From Acidobacteriota bacterium (GTDB lineage: Bacteria > Acidobacteriota > Blastocatellia > UBA7656): a stretch of DNA of 39,951 nt. Location of the stretch: positions 1 through 39,951 of the forward strand of contig JBFMDH010000048.1 in NCBI GenBank assembly GCA_040754075.1, in the 5' to 3' direction. The notes below the pieces were generated by a model. The model was given only the letters and a program-made list of their open reading frames with translations. It ran no database searches and had not been told where the DNA came from. Of this stretch, positions 7,227 to 16,299 are shown piece by piece. A program made the translations under genes and the position numbers. How positions within the stretch are numbered: the first letter of the stretch is position 1; each line of letters opens with the position of its first letter.

Positions 7227-9431
7227 TTACCGCTGCGTGTTGGTTGCTTCTGATACCTTCAAGCCATCAGGAACCAGTGGCAATGACCGCAGGCGAATTC
7301 CCGAAGCATTGAAAATCGCATTGCTGATTGCCGGGGCGAGTGCCACAATCGGGCATTCGCCCGCGCCTGCCGATGGCAAATCTTTGCGGTCGAGCAAGAC
7401 GGTTTCCAACCTTGGCACATCATCAAAGCGCGGCACCCGGTAACGCGAAAACCGCGGATTGAGAATTTTACCGTTTTCAAAATCGATTGCTTCAAAAAGC
7501 GCTCCGCCCAGCCCTTGAATGATTGACCCTTCAATCTGATTTTTCAGACCATCTGGATTGACAATCGCGCCGCATTCAAACGCGGTTACGACGCGCTCAA
7601 TTTTTATCTTGCCGGTGTTGGTTTCGGTTGAAACTTCTACGCAACTGGCTACATAACCGCCTTTCTCGAATCCTCCGGCAATGCCATACCCGCGACCCGA
7701 TGCGGTTTTAATTTTATCCCAATTGATGGCTTTAGCTGCGGCTGCTAAAACGGCGCGCAAACGTTCGTCCTTTAAATTTTTTAGTCGGAACTCCAGCGGG
7801 TCGAGTTTTAAACTGAGCGCCAGTTCATCAATGTGGACTTCGCGAGCAAAATGATTTGCCGTCGATGCCAGTGCCCGATACGAGCCTTGCCGTAACGGTG
7901 AATTGACTTGATGAAATTCGATGCGTTGGTGCGGAATATCATAAACCGGACGAATGCCGGCGGTGCCAGAGTTATAGTTGTGAAATTCCCAGGCAGTAAT
8001 TATTCCATCCTGCGACACGCCGCTTTTAATTTCAATCACGCCTGCCGGGCGAAAATATGCCCAGGTGAATTCTTCTTCGCGTGTCCACACCAACTTGACC
8101 GGTTTGCCTGCGGCTTTCGCCAGACGCGCGGCTTCAATTGCGGTTTCGCCGGTATGTTTGCCGCCGTAACCTGACCCGGTGTCCGGGACAATCACGCGCA
8201 CTTTTTCTTCCGGCAGATGAAAAGTGTTTGCCAGTTCACTGCGGACACCGAACGGTCGTTGAGTGCCCGTCCAGACCGTGAGCTTACCGTCTTTCCATTC
8301 GGCAACCGCCGCGCGCGGTTCGAGTGGCGCGTGGGCAATGTAAGCGATGTTGTAGGTTTGTGCTAATTTTTGATGAGCTATAGCTTTGCCTTCTTCGAGT
8401 GAACCACGAACGAAATTTGGGCGGGTGTCGGTAGAAATCTTTTTCAAATGGGTAAACAGGTCTTTTGCGGAAACCTGCGGCGTGGTTTCCCACTCGGCGC
8501 GAATTGCTGCAATTGCCTGTGAAGCCACTTGTAAATCGGGCGCAGTGACGCCGACGAAATCACCATCGCGCACAACTGTCGCGCCGGTTATACGCTCAGC
8601 ATTTTTCGTGTCGATTGAACTGAGTTTTGCGCCGAATGCGGTCGGGCGTAATATTTTGCCGACCAGCATCCCTGTAAGTTTTATATCTGTCGTGTACTGA
8701 TGTTTGCCGGTGACGATGTCGCGGGCATTCACTTTGTGCAGGGGCTTCCCGGCAATTTTCCAGGCTGTAGGTGATGTGAGCGTCACACCCTGAGCGATGG
8801 TCTTCATCAGCTTTTGCCCCCTGGTGAGTTGCCCGAAACTTATTGATTGTTTCGTAATCGTAGATGAAATTTTGCCATCACGAACCAGCAGAGAAGTGCG
8901 CTCGGTTTTTAACTTTTCCGCAGCCAAATCAATCAACAATTCGCGCGCTGTGGCTGCTGCGCGTCGCAGTTGCGGACTCATATTGGGGGTCGTCAGACTG
9001 CCGAATGTTCCAGCATCGTAAGGCGTCAAATCGGTGTCGCCCATCACCAAACGGATTGAAGCAATGGGAACGCGCAACTCTTCGGCGACGACTTGTGATA
9101 GCGATGTGCGAATATCCTGCCCGACTTCTACTTTGCCTGTGTAAACCGTCACCGCGCCATCTTCGCCGATGTGCAGCCACGAGCCGATATCTTGTGGCAA
9201 TGCGCCGCCACCGCGCCGCCTGCCGCCGGATTCCTGCTGACCGAGTGCCTCGCTCAGTGTAAAGGCAATCACCAGTCCGCCACCTAAAGTCTTAAAAAAA
9301 TCGCGGCGTGCTATCTCGAAATGATAAAGCGGCAATTCGCTTAATTCGTAGCGGTCGGGTTCGATTGGTGGTTCAAGATTGGGTGTTATGACTGGCGCGA
9401 GTGGCGATTTGTCTTTGGTTTTCTGCCTCAT
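7227..9431 (-). CDS. molybdenum hydroxylase large subunit (xanthine dehydrogenase / IorB-like), Tat exported
   Basis: Molybdopterin-binding catalytic subunit of the xanthine oxidase family, like the beta subunit of isoquinoline 1-oxidoreductase and related aldehyde dehydrogenases. Seen: a twin-arginine motif ARRDFFKTLGG at about residues 41-51 after an unusual 40-residue N-terminal extension; the cofactor-binding motifs GQDIRTSLSQVVAEEL, GSGYGGKHTGE and QGSYRALASTANHF; and the C-terminal GAGECP with the catalytic Glu. ATG 9431 is chosen (734 aa) because its first bases overlap the stop of the small subunit (ATGA) and a strong AGGAGGTG precedes it. The Tat motif suggests periplasmic action, with the small subunit carried along. 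Substrate cannot be read from sequence. Confidence 0.9.
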   Translation of the reverse strand: MRQKTKDKSPLAPVITPNLEPPIEPDRYELSELPLYHFEIARRDFFKTLGGGLVIAFTLSEALGQQESGGRRRGGGALPQDIGSWLHIGEDGAVTVYTGKVEVGQDIRTSLSQVVAEELRVPIASIRLVMGDTDLTPYDAGTFGSLTTPNMSPQLRRAAATARELLIDLAAEKLKTERTSLLVRDGKISSTITKQSISFGQLTRGQKLMKTIAQGVTLTSPTAWKIAGKPLHKVNARDIVTGKHQYTTDIKLTGMLVGKILRPTAFGAKLSSIDTKNAERITGATVVRDGDFVGVTAPDLQVASQAIAAIRAEWETTPQVSAKDLFTHLKKISTDTRPNFVRGSLEEGKAIAHQKLAQTYNIAYIAHAPLEPRAAVAEWKDGKLTVWTGTQRPFGVRSELANTFHLPEEKVRVIVPDTGSGYGGKHTGETAIEAARLAKAAGKPVKLVWTREEEFTWAYFRPAGVIEIKSGVSQDGIITAWEFHNYNSGTAGIRPVYDIPHQRIEFHQVNSPLRQGSYRALASTANHFAREVHIDELALSLKLDPLEFRLKNLKDERLRAVLAAAAKAINWDKIKTASGRGYGIAGGFEKGGYVASCVEVSTETNTGKIKIERVVTAFECGAIVNPDGLKNQIEGSIIQGLGGALFEAIDFENGKILNPRFSRYRVPRFDDVPRLETVLLDRKDLPSAGAGECPIVALAPAISNAIFNASGIRLRSLPLVPDGLKVSEATNTQR

Positions 9432-9904
9432 CGCCCACCTCCTTTCTTTACACCGGCAGCCTGGCGAATCGCTGCGACAATGCGCGGATAGGTTCCGCAA
9501 CGACAAATGTTGCCTTGCATCGCGCGAATGATTTCCGCATCGGTAAGTTTGGCATTTTTACCTAACAAGCCAACGCCGGACATAATCATGCCGGGAATGC
9601 AATAGCCGCATTGCATTGCGCCGTTTTCAATAAAGGCTTGCTGCAAGGGATGCAAACGCCCGTTCTGTTCAAGTCCTTCGATGGTGGTGACCTGTTTACC
9701 GGCAACCGCAGCAACCTGGGTAATACAAGCGCGCATCGGTTGCCCGTCAACCAGCACGGTGCAAGCGCCGCATTGACCTTCGCCACAACCATATTTCGTG
9801 CCGCTCAGATTGAGGTCATCACGTAACACGTTCAACAAACGGCGCTCAGTGTCGATTTCCATTCGATGTTTGGTTCGGTTGACCTGAAATTCTATAACTT
9901 TCAT
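9428..9904 (-). CDS. [2Fe-2S] small subunit of the molybdenum hydroxylase (IorA/CoxS-like)
   Basis: Electron-transfer subunit with two [2Fe-2S] clusters. The plant-ferredoxin-like cluster is bound by Cys40, Cys45, Cys48 and Cys60 (GCGEGQCGACTVLVDG). The second, in the helical domain, is bound by Cys99, Cys102, Cys134 and Cys136 (QCGYC...CRC). The 158-residue length is typical. The start ATG 9904 follows GAGGTG by a good distance; an upstream in-frame GTG would place the ribosome site inside the coding region. The stop overlaps the start of the large subunit by four bases, showing translational coupling. No FAD-binding medium subunit gene is next to it, as in two-subunit cytochrome-linked enzymes. 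Confidence 0.95.
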   Translation of the reverse strand: MKVIEFQVNRTKHRMEIDTERRLLNVLRDDLNLSGTKYGCGEGQCGACTVLVDGQPMRACITQVAAVAGKQVTTIEGLEQNGRLHPLQQAFIENGAMQCGYCIPGMIMSGVGLLGKNAKLTDAEIIRAMQGNICRCGTYPRIVAAIRQAAGVKKGGGR

Positions 9905-9962
9905 AAACACCTCATTACATCCGGTATTTGAAAATTTTGTGCCCCTTACTAATTTTTACTCG

Positions 9963-10916
9963 CTATTTAGGTTTCTTTTCAAAGGCATTTTTCAGGGGGG
10001 CAAGTCGTTTGCGAGCGGCTTCCACTTCCGGGTCTGGTGGCGGAGGATTCAGATAGCGCGCTATAAATCCCAGCGCTTCAATCGCGCGTGGACGAATGGT
10101 GCGCCCGACATGGTCTGCGCCGCGAACCAGATGATATTCGTGTGCAATCTGCTTATCCCACAAGATGCGATGCAAAAACTCCGTCGCTTCGTGCAGGTAA
10201 AACAAATCTTCATCGCCGGCTTCGATGTATATGCTCAAATTCGCTGCGCGCAATTTGTCGGCTTTCACTGTGGCAAGCGTAGCGACATTGTTGGCTTCCC
10301 AATAAGCCTCATCAAACGGTTTGCCGAAAATCGTCTCCATCAAATCCTGTCCGCGATAAAATTTATAGCGTGATGACAAATCCTTCCATTTGAGCACCGG
10401 GTCAATGCCGGGTTCCAATGCCGCCACCGCGCCAAATTTTTCGGGGTACTTAAATGCCAGTCGCAAGCTTCCCATGCCACCCATCGAAATCCCCGATAGC
10501 AGGGTTGCCTGACGTTCGCGTGTGACCTTAAATTTTGCGCGCAGATGTTCAATAAATTCTGTCACGATGAAAGTCTCCCACTTCTGAGAACCGTCTTTGT
10601 AATCCATATAAAATGACCGTGCTGCGCTCGGCGTAATGACCACCATCGGGGGCAAGGTTCCGGCTTTCCACATCTCATCGAAGATTGGGCGCATACGTGT
10701 CAGGAAACTTTTATCTCCGCCACCGCCATGCAGAAACAGGAGTAAAGGCAAATCCTTCGCTTGCTCATATCCATCCGGTAACAATGCGGCATATTCAACC
10801 GGACTCAGCACCAGCTTGGTTTCGACTTTTGCATCAACAAGCTGACTGGCAAAAACGCCTTGATAAAAAAGGCAAACAAACAGAAGTGAAAAGAGTGGGT
10901 AGGTTTTACGAATCAC
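9963..10916 (-). CDS. exported esterase, alpha/beta-hydrolase fold (esterase D / PF00756-like)
   Basis: Serine hydrolase of the putative-esterase family acting on small ester bonds outside the cytoplasm. The nucleophile elbow G-I-S-M-G-G puts Ser at about residue 144, the acid is an Asp in AGDEDLF (about 235-237), and the His lies in RGADHVGRT (about 269). LFLHGGGG forms the oxyanion region. I prefer GTG 10916 as start: AAAGGAG lies 5 nt before it and the N-terminus then is a good signal peptide (IRKTYPLFSLLFVCLFYQG). An ATG at 10940 in frame would put that ribosome site inside the gene. The C-terminal tail is Pro/Lys rich. Natural substrate unknown. Confidence 0.85.
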   Translation of the reverse strand: MIRKTYPLFSLLFVCLFYQGVFASQLVDAKVETKLVLSPVEYAALLPDGYEQAKDLPLLLFLHGGGGDKSFLTRMRPIFDEMWKAGTLPPMVVITPSAARSFYMDYKDGSQKWETFIVTEFIEHLRAKFKVTRERQATLLSGISMGGMGSLRLAFKYPEKFGAVAALEPGIDPVLKWKDLSSRYKFYRGQDLMETIFGKPFDEAYWEANNVATLATVKADKLRAANLSIYIEAGDEDLFYLHEATEFLHRILWDKQIAHEYHLVRGADHVGRTIRPRAIEALGFIARYLNPPPPDPEVEAARKRLAPLKNAFEKKPK

Positions 10917-11227
10917 AGTAGCTCCTTTAAAAAATCCCATTCAACCTGAAAAAGTAATCAGCGCGACAACCATTCATCGCATCTGCGGAGGTGATTGTTT
11001 ATCAAGGTTGTACCTCCTGATAAAGGTGGGGAGATTAAATTTGATTCCACTGCGAAAATCTTGCCGGTTACTTTCGCAAGTTTCCAGGCTGGTTTTTTGT
11101 TTAGAAGAATTGGAGGGAGAGTTATATCACAGTTGCACGGCTGGCGCTCAACGAAGAAAAAGAATTAAGAGAGATGCGTGGAGGATGTGAAGACTCCCTT
11201 TTTACATACCCCTCGGCATCATTTAAT
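10917..11227. other. intergenic stretch without a supported gene
   Basis: About 310 bases between the esterase start and the dioxygenase stop, both on the minus strand. It should contain the esterase promoter. A 60-codon + strand frame (11008-11190) lacks a ribosome site, domain or sensible composition and is taken as chance. No hairpin with a U tract was found. Confidence 0.5.
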
Positions 11228-11911
11228 TTAGCGATAATCGGGAATATTTAAACCTAAAGTAATGTCGCGTTTGCCTACCCACACGCCGTTTTGTTTTTTG
11301 AGATACATGATGCCTGAGCCGCCGCGATTATGAACTTTGCCGCGTTCTGCTTTGGTCAACAATGGGTCATCATCGAAGACATACTCATCAATCCAGTATT
11401 CATTTTTGTCAGGCTCTTTGATAATCGGGTGAATGTGTGCAGGGAACGGGCGGTTCGGATATGCCGCAGGGCGTATGCTGGTGAACTGGTATTCGCCTTT
11501 GGCGTTGGTTTTCATCCAACCGCGCAAGTGTCCGTGACGACGACCAGGTGTTTGATTCGGAAAGGGCGAATAATAACCCTTCGCATCGGTGTGATAGACA
11601 TAAAGAATGACGTTCGGCGCAGGCGTTTTGCCATCGCGCTGATAAATGATGCCACTAATTTCGAGCGGTTCGCCCGGCTCCGACGCGGGAGTGATTTTGG
11701 TCTGCCAATGCAATTCTTTCGGCATTCCTTCGTAAATCAATTCGCAACCATCACAGCCGCCACCAACTTTAGTTTGCAGTTGCGCAACACTTAGCGGCGA
11801 GTTGTTGCATTTCAATGCGCCAAACAATAGAGAAGGAAATACCGGGACGGCAAAAGAGGCGACTTTGATAAATTGTCTACGGCTGGCGATGCGTGAAGTC
11901 TGATGATTCAT
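11228..11911 (-). CDS. Tat-exported intradiol ring-cleavage dioxygenase family protein
   Basis: Related to the beta chain of protocatechuate 3,4-dioxygenase and catechol 1,2-dioxygenases, non-haem Fe(III) enzymes that split aromatic diols between the hydroxyls. Iron ligand candidates are Tyr113 or Tyr114 (KGYYSPF), Tyr151 and the His159-x-His161 pair in PAHIHP, spaced as in the family. The N-terminus carries a twin-arginine motif (SRRQFIKVASF) and a hydrophobic stretch, so it should be exported folded. A CDGC motif (53-56) follows the signal. GGAGGT precedes the ATG at a good distance. Exported members are common but poorly characterised, so the substrate is open. Confidence 0.85.
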   Translation of the reverse strand: MNHQTSRIASRRQFIKVASFAVPVFPSLLFGALKCNNSPLSVAQLQTKVGGGCDGCELIYEGMPKELHWQTKITPASEPGEPLEISGIIYQRDGKTPAPNVILYVYHTDAKGYYSPFPNQTPGRRHGHLRGWMKTNAKGEYQFTSIRPAAYPNRPFPAHIHPIIKEPDKNEYWIDEYVFDDDPLLTKAERGKVHNRGGSGIMYLKKQNGVWVGKRDITLGLNIPDYR

Positions 11912-11976
11912 AGATACCTCCGTTAATTTTATAAGTCAGTTGTTAGACGCGCTCGATTTCATTTTTCTTCCGTTGA

Positions 11977-12022
11977 AAAAAAAGAAGCGGCGGAATCTGG
12001 AAATGGATTTCGCCGCTTCTTG
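11977..12022 (-). terminator. intrinsic terminator of the S9 peptidase gene
   Basis: On the minus strand AAGAAGCGGCG (12022-12012) pairs with CGCCGCTTCTT (11993-11983), 11 bp extended by an AAT/ATT triplet past one mismatch, and is followed by eight T (11984-11977). It lies about 32 nt after the peptidase stop codon. No U run follows on the + strand. Confidence 0.88.
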
Positions 12023-12053
12023 AATCGTTGAAAATTAGTTCAACCCACGCTGG

Positions 12054-14219
12054 TTAATTTGAAGGCGTAGGCATTGCGGTTTTCGACATAGCTTTGTCTT
12101 CCGCCAAGCCCATCTGCCAGAGCATGAATGAATAGGTGAACGCCGTTTCGCGTAAGGCATCGTAACGACCGGATGCGCCGCCGTGACCCGCGCCCATGTT
12201 GGTTTTCAAAAGCAGTGGGTTATTATCGGTTTTCATTACCCGCAATTTGGCGACGAATTTTGTGCCTTCCCAATAAGGAACCTGACTGTCATTCAAAGAA
12301 ACCTGAACCAGCATCGCCGGATAATTCTTTTTAGCGACGTTGTCATAGGGCGAATATTTGTACATATAATCGAATTCGCCTTTGTTGTTGGGATTGCCCC
12401 ATTCGAGATACTCGCTGGTCGTCAGTGGCAATGACGCATCCATCATGGTGTTCATCACATCGACAAAAGGCACCTGCGCGACGACGGCTTTGAACAAATC
12501 CGGTCGCATATTGGTTACTGCGCCCATCAGTAAACCGCCGGCGCTGCCGCCTTGAATTACCAGACGGTCTTTTGAAGTGTATTTCTGTTTGACGAGATAC
12601 TCGGCTGAGTCGATGAAATCATAAAAGGTGTTCAACTTCTTCATCATTCGCCCCTGCTCGCGCCAATCTTCACCGAGTTCGCCACCGCCGCGAATGTATG
12701 CCGTTGCATAAATCGCCCCTCTATTGAGTAAGCTCAAACGATTCGATGAAAATGTCGGAAACATCGAAGCGCCATAAGAACCGTAGGCGTAAAGCAACAT
12801 CGGCGCTTTACCATCCAACTTCACATCTTTGCGGCGAACGATTGAAACGGGAACTTTCGTTCCATCGCGTGCCACTGCCCAGATGCGCTCCGCGACATAT
12901 TGCTTGGCATCATATCCGCCCAATACTTCCTGCTGTTTTAAGAGTTTCCGCTGCCGCGTGTTCATATCGTAATCAAAGGTTGAAGGCGGCGTGACCATTG
13001 ATTGATAACCGAATTGCAAGGTCGAAGTATTGAATTCCGGGTTGTTGCCGACAAACAGCGCGTAATCGGATTCGGGTGTAGAGATGCGATGCGCCTGATG
13101 AGTTTTTAAATCAATGACGCGAAGGTGATTGAGTCCGCCCTCTTTTTCCGAAATCACACAATGATTGACAAAAAAGCTGATGCCGTCGATTTTGATGTTC
13201 GGATTGTGAGCGATGAAAGTTTTCCAGTTTTTTTCCTGCGGGTCGTTTACCGGCGCGGTGACGATGCGGAAATTTTTCGCGGCTTTTTTGGTGCGGATAT
13301 AAAAATTATCGCCGTAATGTTCAACCGAATATTCGTGACCCGATTCACGTTTCAAGATAACTTTGAATGCGCCATCGGGTTGATTGGCTGGCAGGTAGCG
13401 ATATTCGGTCGAGGTTTTTGAAAAAGCTGCAAGAAAAATAATTTTTTCGTCATCCGAACGCGAGGCGCTGATGTCAAATAGCTCGTCCTTTTCTTCGTAC
13501 AGCAATTCGTTTTTATCCGAGCCAACCGTATGCCGCCAGAATTTATCGTGACGTTTGGAAACCGGGTCTTCGGTGACATAAAAAAGCGTCTGGTTATCAT
13601 TTGCCCAGACCACCGCCGTGGCGCGTTCAATCTTTTCATTCGACAATTCGCCGGTTTTTAAATTTTTCACATGCAGGGTGTACTGGCGATAGCCGTTGGT
13701 ATCGAGCGAATAAGCCAGCCAGTTGCCATCATCGCTGACATTGAATGCGCCAATGCCTGAATAGGAATGACCTTCGGCAAGTTTATTCTGGTCGAGAAGA
13801 ATTTCTTCTTTTCCCTCCAGGTTTCCGGCTTTGCGACAGAAGTAAGGATACTGTTTTCCTTCTTCGGTTCGGGTGTAGTAATAATAACCGCCCTTTTTAT
13901 AGGGAACGCTCAAATCGGTTTGTTTAATGCGACCGAGCATCTCTTTGTAAAGGGTTTCCTGAAGCTGTTCAGTTGGCTTCATCACCGTCTGGGTGTAAGC
14001 GTTTTCGTCTTCAAGATATTTGATGACTTCGGGGTTTGATTTTTCGCGCAGCCAGAAATAATTATCGGTCAATTTGTAGCCATGAATTTCGGTTACTTTG
14101 GCGACCGCTTTGGCGATGGGCGGTTTCAACCGCGTATCGCTTTGAGCATGTGCGAAAGGCGCAATCGAAGTCACGATTAAGGCAGCCACAATCAGAAACG
14201 AACGGATGGGGTTTTTCAT
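12054..14219 (-). CDS. ptrB: S9 family serine peptidase, oligopeptidase B-like, exported
   Basis: Prolyl oligopeptidase family enzyme cutting short peptides; the GEDWREQGRMMKKLNTFYDF region is most like oligopeptidase B, which prefers cuts after Arg or Lys. Layout: signal peptide ending AHAQ near residue 26, beta-propeller to about 420, then the hydrolase domain. The triad is Ser559 in GGSAGG, Asp644 in SLNDSQV and His679 in GAGHGG. ATG 14219 is chosen since GAGGTG lies just before it; the upstream in-frame GTG is part of that site. Length 721 is normal. E. coli PtrB is cytosolic, so the signal peptide marks a periplasmic variant. A strong terminator follows. Confidence 0.92.
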   Translation of the reverse strand: MKNPIRSFLIVAALIVTSIAPFAHAQSDTRLKPPIAKAVAKVTEIHGYKLTDNYFWLREKSNPEVIKYLEDENAYTQTVMKPTEQLQETLYKEMLGRIKQTDLSVPYKKGGYYYYTRTEEGKQYPYFCRKAGNLEGKEEILLDQNKLAEGHSYSGIGAFNVSDDGNWLAYSLDTNGYRQYTLHVKNLKTGELSNEKIERATAVVWANDNQTLFYVTEDPVSKRHDKFWRHTVGSDKNELLYEEKDELFDISASRSDDEKIIFLAAFSKTSTEYRYLPANQPDGAFKVILKRESGHEYSVEHYGDNFYIRTKKAAKNFRIVTAPVNDPQEKNWKTFIAHNPNIKIDGISFFVNHCVISEKEGGLNHLRVIDLKTHQAHRISTPESDYALFVGNNPEFNTSTLQFGYQSMVTPPSTFDYDMNTRQRKLLKQQEVLGGYDAKQYVAERIWAVARDGTKVPVSIVRRKDVKLDGKAPMLLYAYGSYGASMFPTFSSNRLSLLNRGAIYATAYIRGGGELGEDWREQGRMMKKLNTFYDFIDSAEYLVKQKYTSKDRLVIQGGSAGGLLMGAVTNMRPDLFKAVVAQVPFVDVMNTMMDASLPLTTSEYLEWGNPNNKGEFDYMYKYSPYDNVAKKNYPAMLVQVSLNDSQVPYWEGTKFVAKLRVMKTDNNPLLLKTNMGAGHGGASGRYDALRETAFTYSFMLWQMGLAEDKAMSKTAMPTPSN

Positions 14220-14363
14220 ATTCACCTCGTAGATTCAGCAACACGATAAAGTTCTCAGGTGTGCCGTAGATTTACCAAAATTGATAAGGAGTTGTGGTCT
14301 GGGTCAATCTATTGTTATCCAACTTTGATTTTTATGCCAATTAAAACTAACGGTAAAAATTTT

Positions 14364-15131
14364 TTACCCGCACAATATCATGCCGCCATTGACGTTGAGG
14401 ATTTCGCCGTTGACGTGAGCCGCGAGACTTGAGGCGAGGAAGAGAACCGGCCCGGCAATCTCTTCCGGGGTGGCAACTCGTCCAATGGGAATCAACTCGC
14501 GAATTTTGCGAATGGTTTTCCTATCGCGCAACGCTTCTTCGGTCATATCGGTTGCCACCCAACCGGGCGCAACGCAATTGACTGTGATACCGCGCGGCGC
14601 GAGTTCCGCCGCTAAGGATTTGGTCATTGAAATGATGCCGCCTTTGGTCGTTGCATAGTGTGAATGAAATGATTCGCCGCGTTGTCCGGCGGTGGATGAA
14701 ATCAAAATCATGGTGCCGCGTTTTTGGGCGAGCATCGCGCGAGCCGCCTGCTGGCAACAGGCATAGATGGATTTCAGATTGATGTCCATCATCTCATCCC
14801 ACGCGGCTTCGGTCATGGATTCAATCGGCGCACCTTTCCAGATGCCGGCATTAGCGACCAGAATGTCCACTCTACCGAACTTTTTCAGGGTTTGATTAAA
14901 CATTTTTTCAACTTGTGCAGGACGCGAAACATCCGCCCGAACCATTAACACCCGTGCGCCATAGGCTTCGCATTGTTTGGCGATTTGCGAAGCGGCGTCG
15001 CTATCGCGCTGGTAATTAATCACCAGTCCGTCAACACCCGCTTTGGCGAAAAGAATTGCGGTGGCTGCACCGATGCCGCGAGATGCGCCTGTGATGATTG
15101 CGGTTTTTCCAGTCAGGTTAATCATAAGCAT
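14364..15131 (-). CDS. short-chain dehydrogenase/reductase (FabG-like)
   Basis: NAD(P)-dependent oxidoreductase of the classical SDR family, closest in pattern to 3-oxoacyl-ACP reductase. Seen: TGASRGIG nucleotide loop (14-21), NAGIW (94-98), catalytic Ser145/146, Tyr159 and Lys163 in the HYATTKGG segment, and VAPGWVATDM. The C-terminus NVNGGMILCG is the usual SDR ending. Length 255 is typical. The start may be ATG 15131 or ATG 15125; neither has a strong ribosome site. It is not adjacent to other fatty acid genes, so a role in fatty acid synthesis cannot be claimed. A symmetric GGTAAAAA/TTTTTACC sequence lies at its stop. Confidence 0.88.
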   Translation of the reverse strand: MLMINLTGKTAIITGASRGIGAATAILFAKAGVDGLVINYQRDSDAASQIAKQCEAYGARVLMVRADVSRPAQVEKMFNQTLKKFGRVDILVANAGIWKGAPIESMTEAAWDEMMDINLKSIYACCQQAARAMLAQKRGTMILISSTAGQRGESFHSHYATTKGGIISMTKSLAAELAPRGITVNCVAPGWVATDMTEEALRDRKTIRKIRELIPIGRVATPEEIAGPVLFLASSLAAHVNGEILNVNGGMILCG

Positions 15132-15319
15132 TGATTTTGGCGAGAGTCTATCACATCAACGATGCCGGTTGAAATTTTTCGTCGGATGCATACGCAAGGC
15201 ATCAATCAAAATTCTCGTGAGGGAAAGATAATCGCTTTCCTGCGTTTGAATTTGTGGGACAACAGGAATAGCTCAAATAAAAACCTAATCATTAATCGAG
15301 AAAACTAAGGAGAACTGTA

Positions 15320-16165
15320 ATGAAAAAGTTGGTGGCAACGACTGTGTTAGCCTTGATGGTTACCGGCAATTTGATAACAGCCCAAACCCGCATTAAACCG
15401 GTGACCGATGAATTGATTCCCAAAAATATTCCGCAGCCTAAAATAAAATTAAAAGGAAAAAATATTCTGCAAAATAACGGGCAAAATTTCGTGCGTTATG
15501 AGTTGCGTGTGAAAAACCATGACTTGTTCCCAGATACGCTATTTCAACCGGCTCCCGAACTTCCGGCGTGCGGAAAAAATACCGCCGCTTCAAGAACCTG
15601 GGTTGATATTGTAGAGGCAAACAGCGGAAAGCGAATCTATGGGTTTTGTTCGCTGAGTCAATCAGCAGATATGGAAAACCTGTGGTTTGCCGTAAAAGCC
15701 AATGAAGAACCGCCAGGTTGCGTTCAAGTGGTGATGACGGATAGAAAATTGAATCGGGTGTACAAGTCGAACGCGGTTTGTCTGTCGGCAGGCGAAAGCC
15801 CGGATGATATTGCTGACACGCCGGTCGGGCAGGCGGATTTGAAAGTGCGCCAGTTTCTATTCCCACCAAACGAAACCAAAGCGTTAAGAGTGCAAATTGC
15901 CAATTATGGAAATGCCGTAGCGCAGGCGAATGTCTTGCGATTAACGGTTCGCAAAATTAATGGCACGCCGGTCGGTCGCGAAACCGAAATTCAGGTGCCG
16001 AGTATTGCACCCGGAAAAGCCGAATGGGTTTTGATTTATGTGGATCAAATTTTACCTAAAAATGTCGCTTTGAAAGAGACAACCTTCAAACTCAATATTG
16101 ACTCGACCAAAGTGGTCAGCGAATCCGATGAGAGCAATAACGAAACCTGGCACAATTTAAACTAA
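15320..16165 (+). CDS. secreted protein with C-terminal CARDB-like domain
   Basis: A signal peptide (MKKLVATTVLALMVTGNLITA) is followed by two beta-rich parts. The C-terminal one (about 180-281) has the CARDB/APHP pattern: ADLKVRQFLFPP, VQIANYGNAVAQANVLRLTV, PSIAPGKAEWVLI and SDESNNETW near the end, where E-x-x-E-x-N-N is the CARDB signature. The first part (about 30-165) has four cysteines that could form two disulfides, and is not recognised. AAGGAG lies 9 nt before the ATG. CARDB domains mediate adhesion or act as modules of surface proteins; the role here is unknown. A very strong terminator follows. Confidence 0.75.
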   Translation: MKKLVATTVLALMVTGNLITAQTRIKPVTDELIPKNIPQPKIKLKGKNILQNNGQNFVRYELRVKNHDLFPDTLFQPAPELPACGKNTAASRTWVDIVEANSGKRIYGFCSLSQSADMENLWFAVKANEEPPGCVQVVMTDRKLNRVYKSNAVCLSAGESPDDIADTPVGQADLKVRQFLFPPNETKALRVQIANYGNAVAQANVLRLTVRKINGTPVGRETEIQVPSIAPGKAEWVLIYVDQILPKNVALKETTFKLNIDSTKVVSESDESNNETWHNLN

Positions 16166-16177
16166 CTCACGAATTGC

Positions 16178-16237
16178 AACGCCACGAATTTCAATAGAGT
16201 TTAGCAACTCTATTGAAATTTGTGGCGTTATTTTTTT
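16178..16237 (+). terminator. strong intrinsic terminator after the CARDB gene
   Basis: A 23-bp stem, 16178-16200 with 16207-16229, contains only one G-T pair and closes a six-base loop (TTAGCA). It is followed by TTATTTTTTT. It starts 13 nt after the stop codon. The stem is unusually long and could also read as a bidirectional barrier, but the U run exists only on the + strand. Confidence 0.92.
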
Positions 16238-16299
16238 ACCAACAGGCTCACCACTACTCAACGTCAGTACAACCATCCTCACCTTGAAAGGAGATTAAC

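Noticed and set aside
7227-9506. longer start for the molybdenum hydroxylase large subunit
   Set aside because: The extra 25 codons lie within the small-subunit gene; the ATGA overlap and AGGAGGTG support 9431.
11008-11190. 60-codon + strand frame
   Set aside because: No ribosome site, no domain, and a composition unlike the neighbouring genes.
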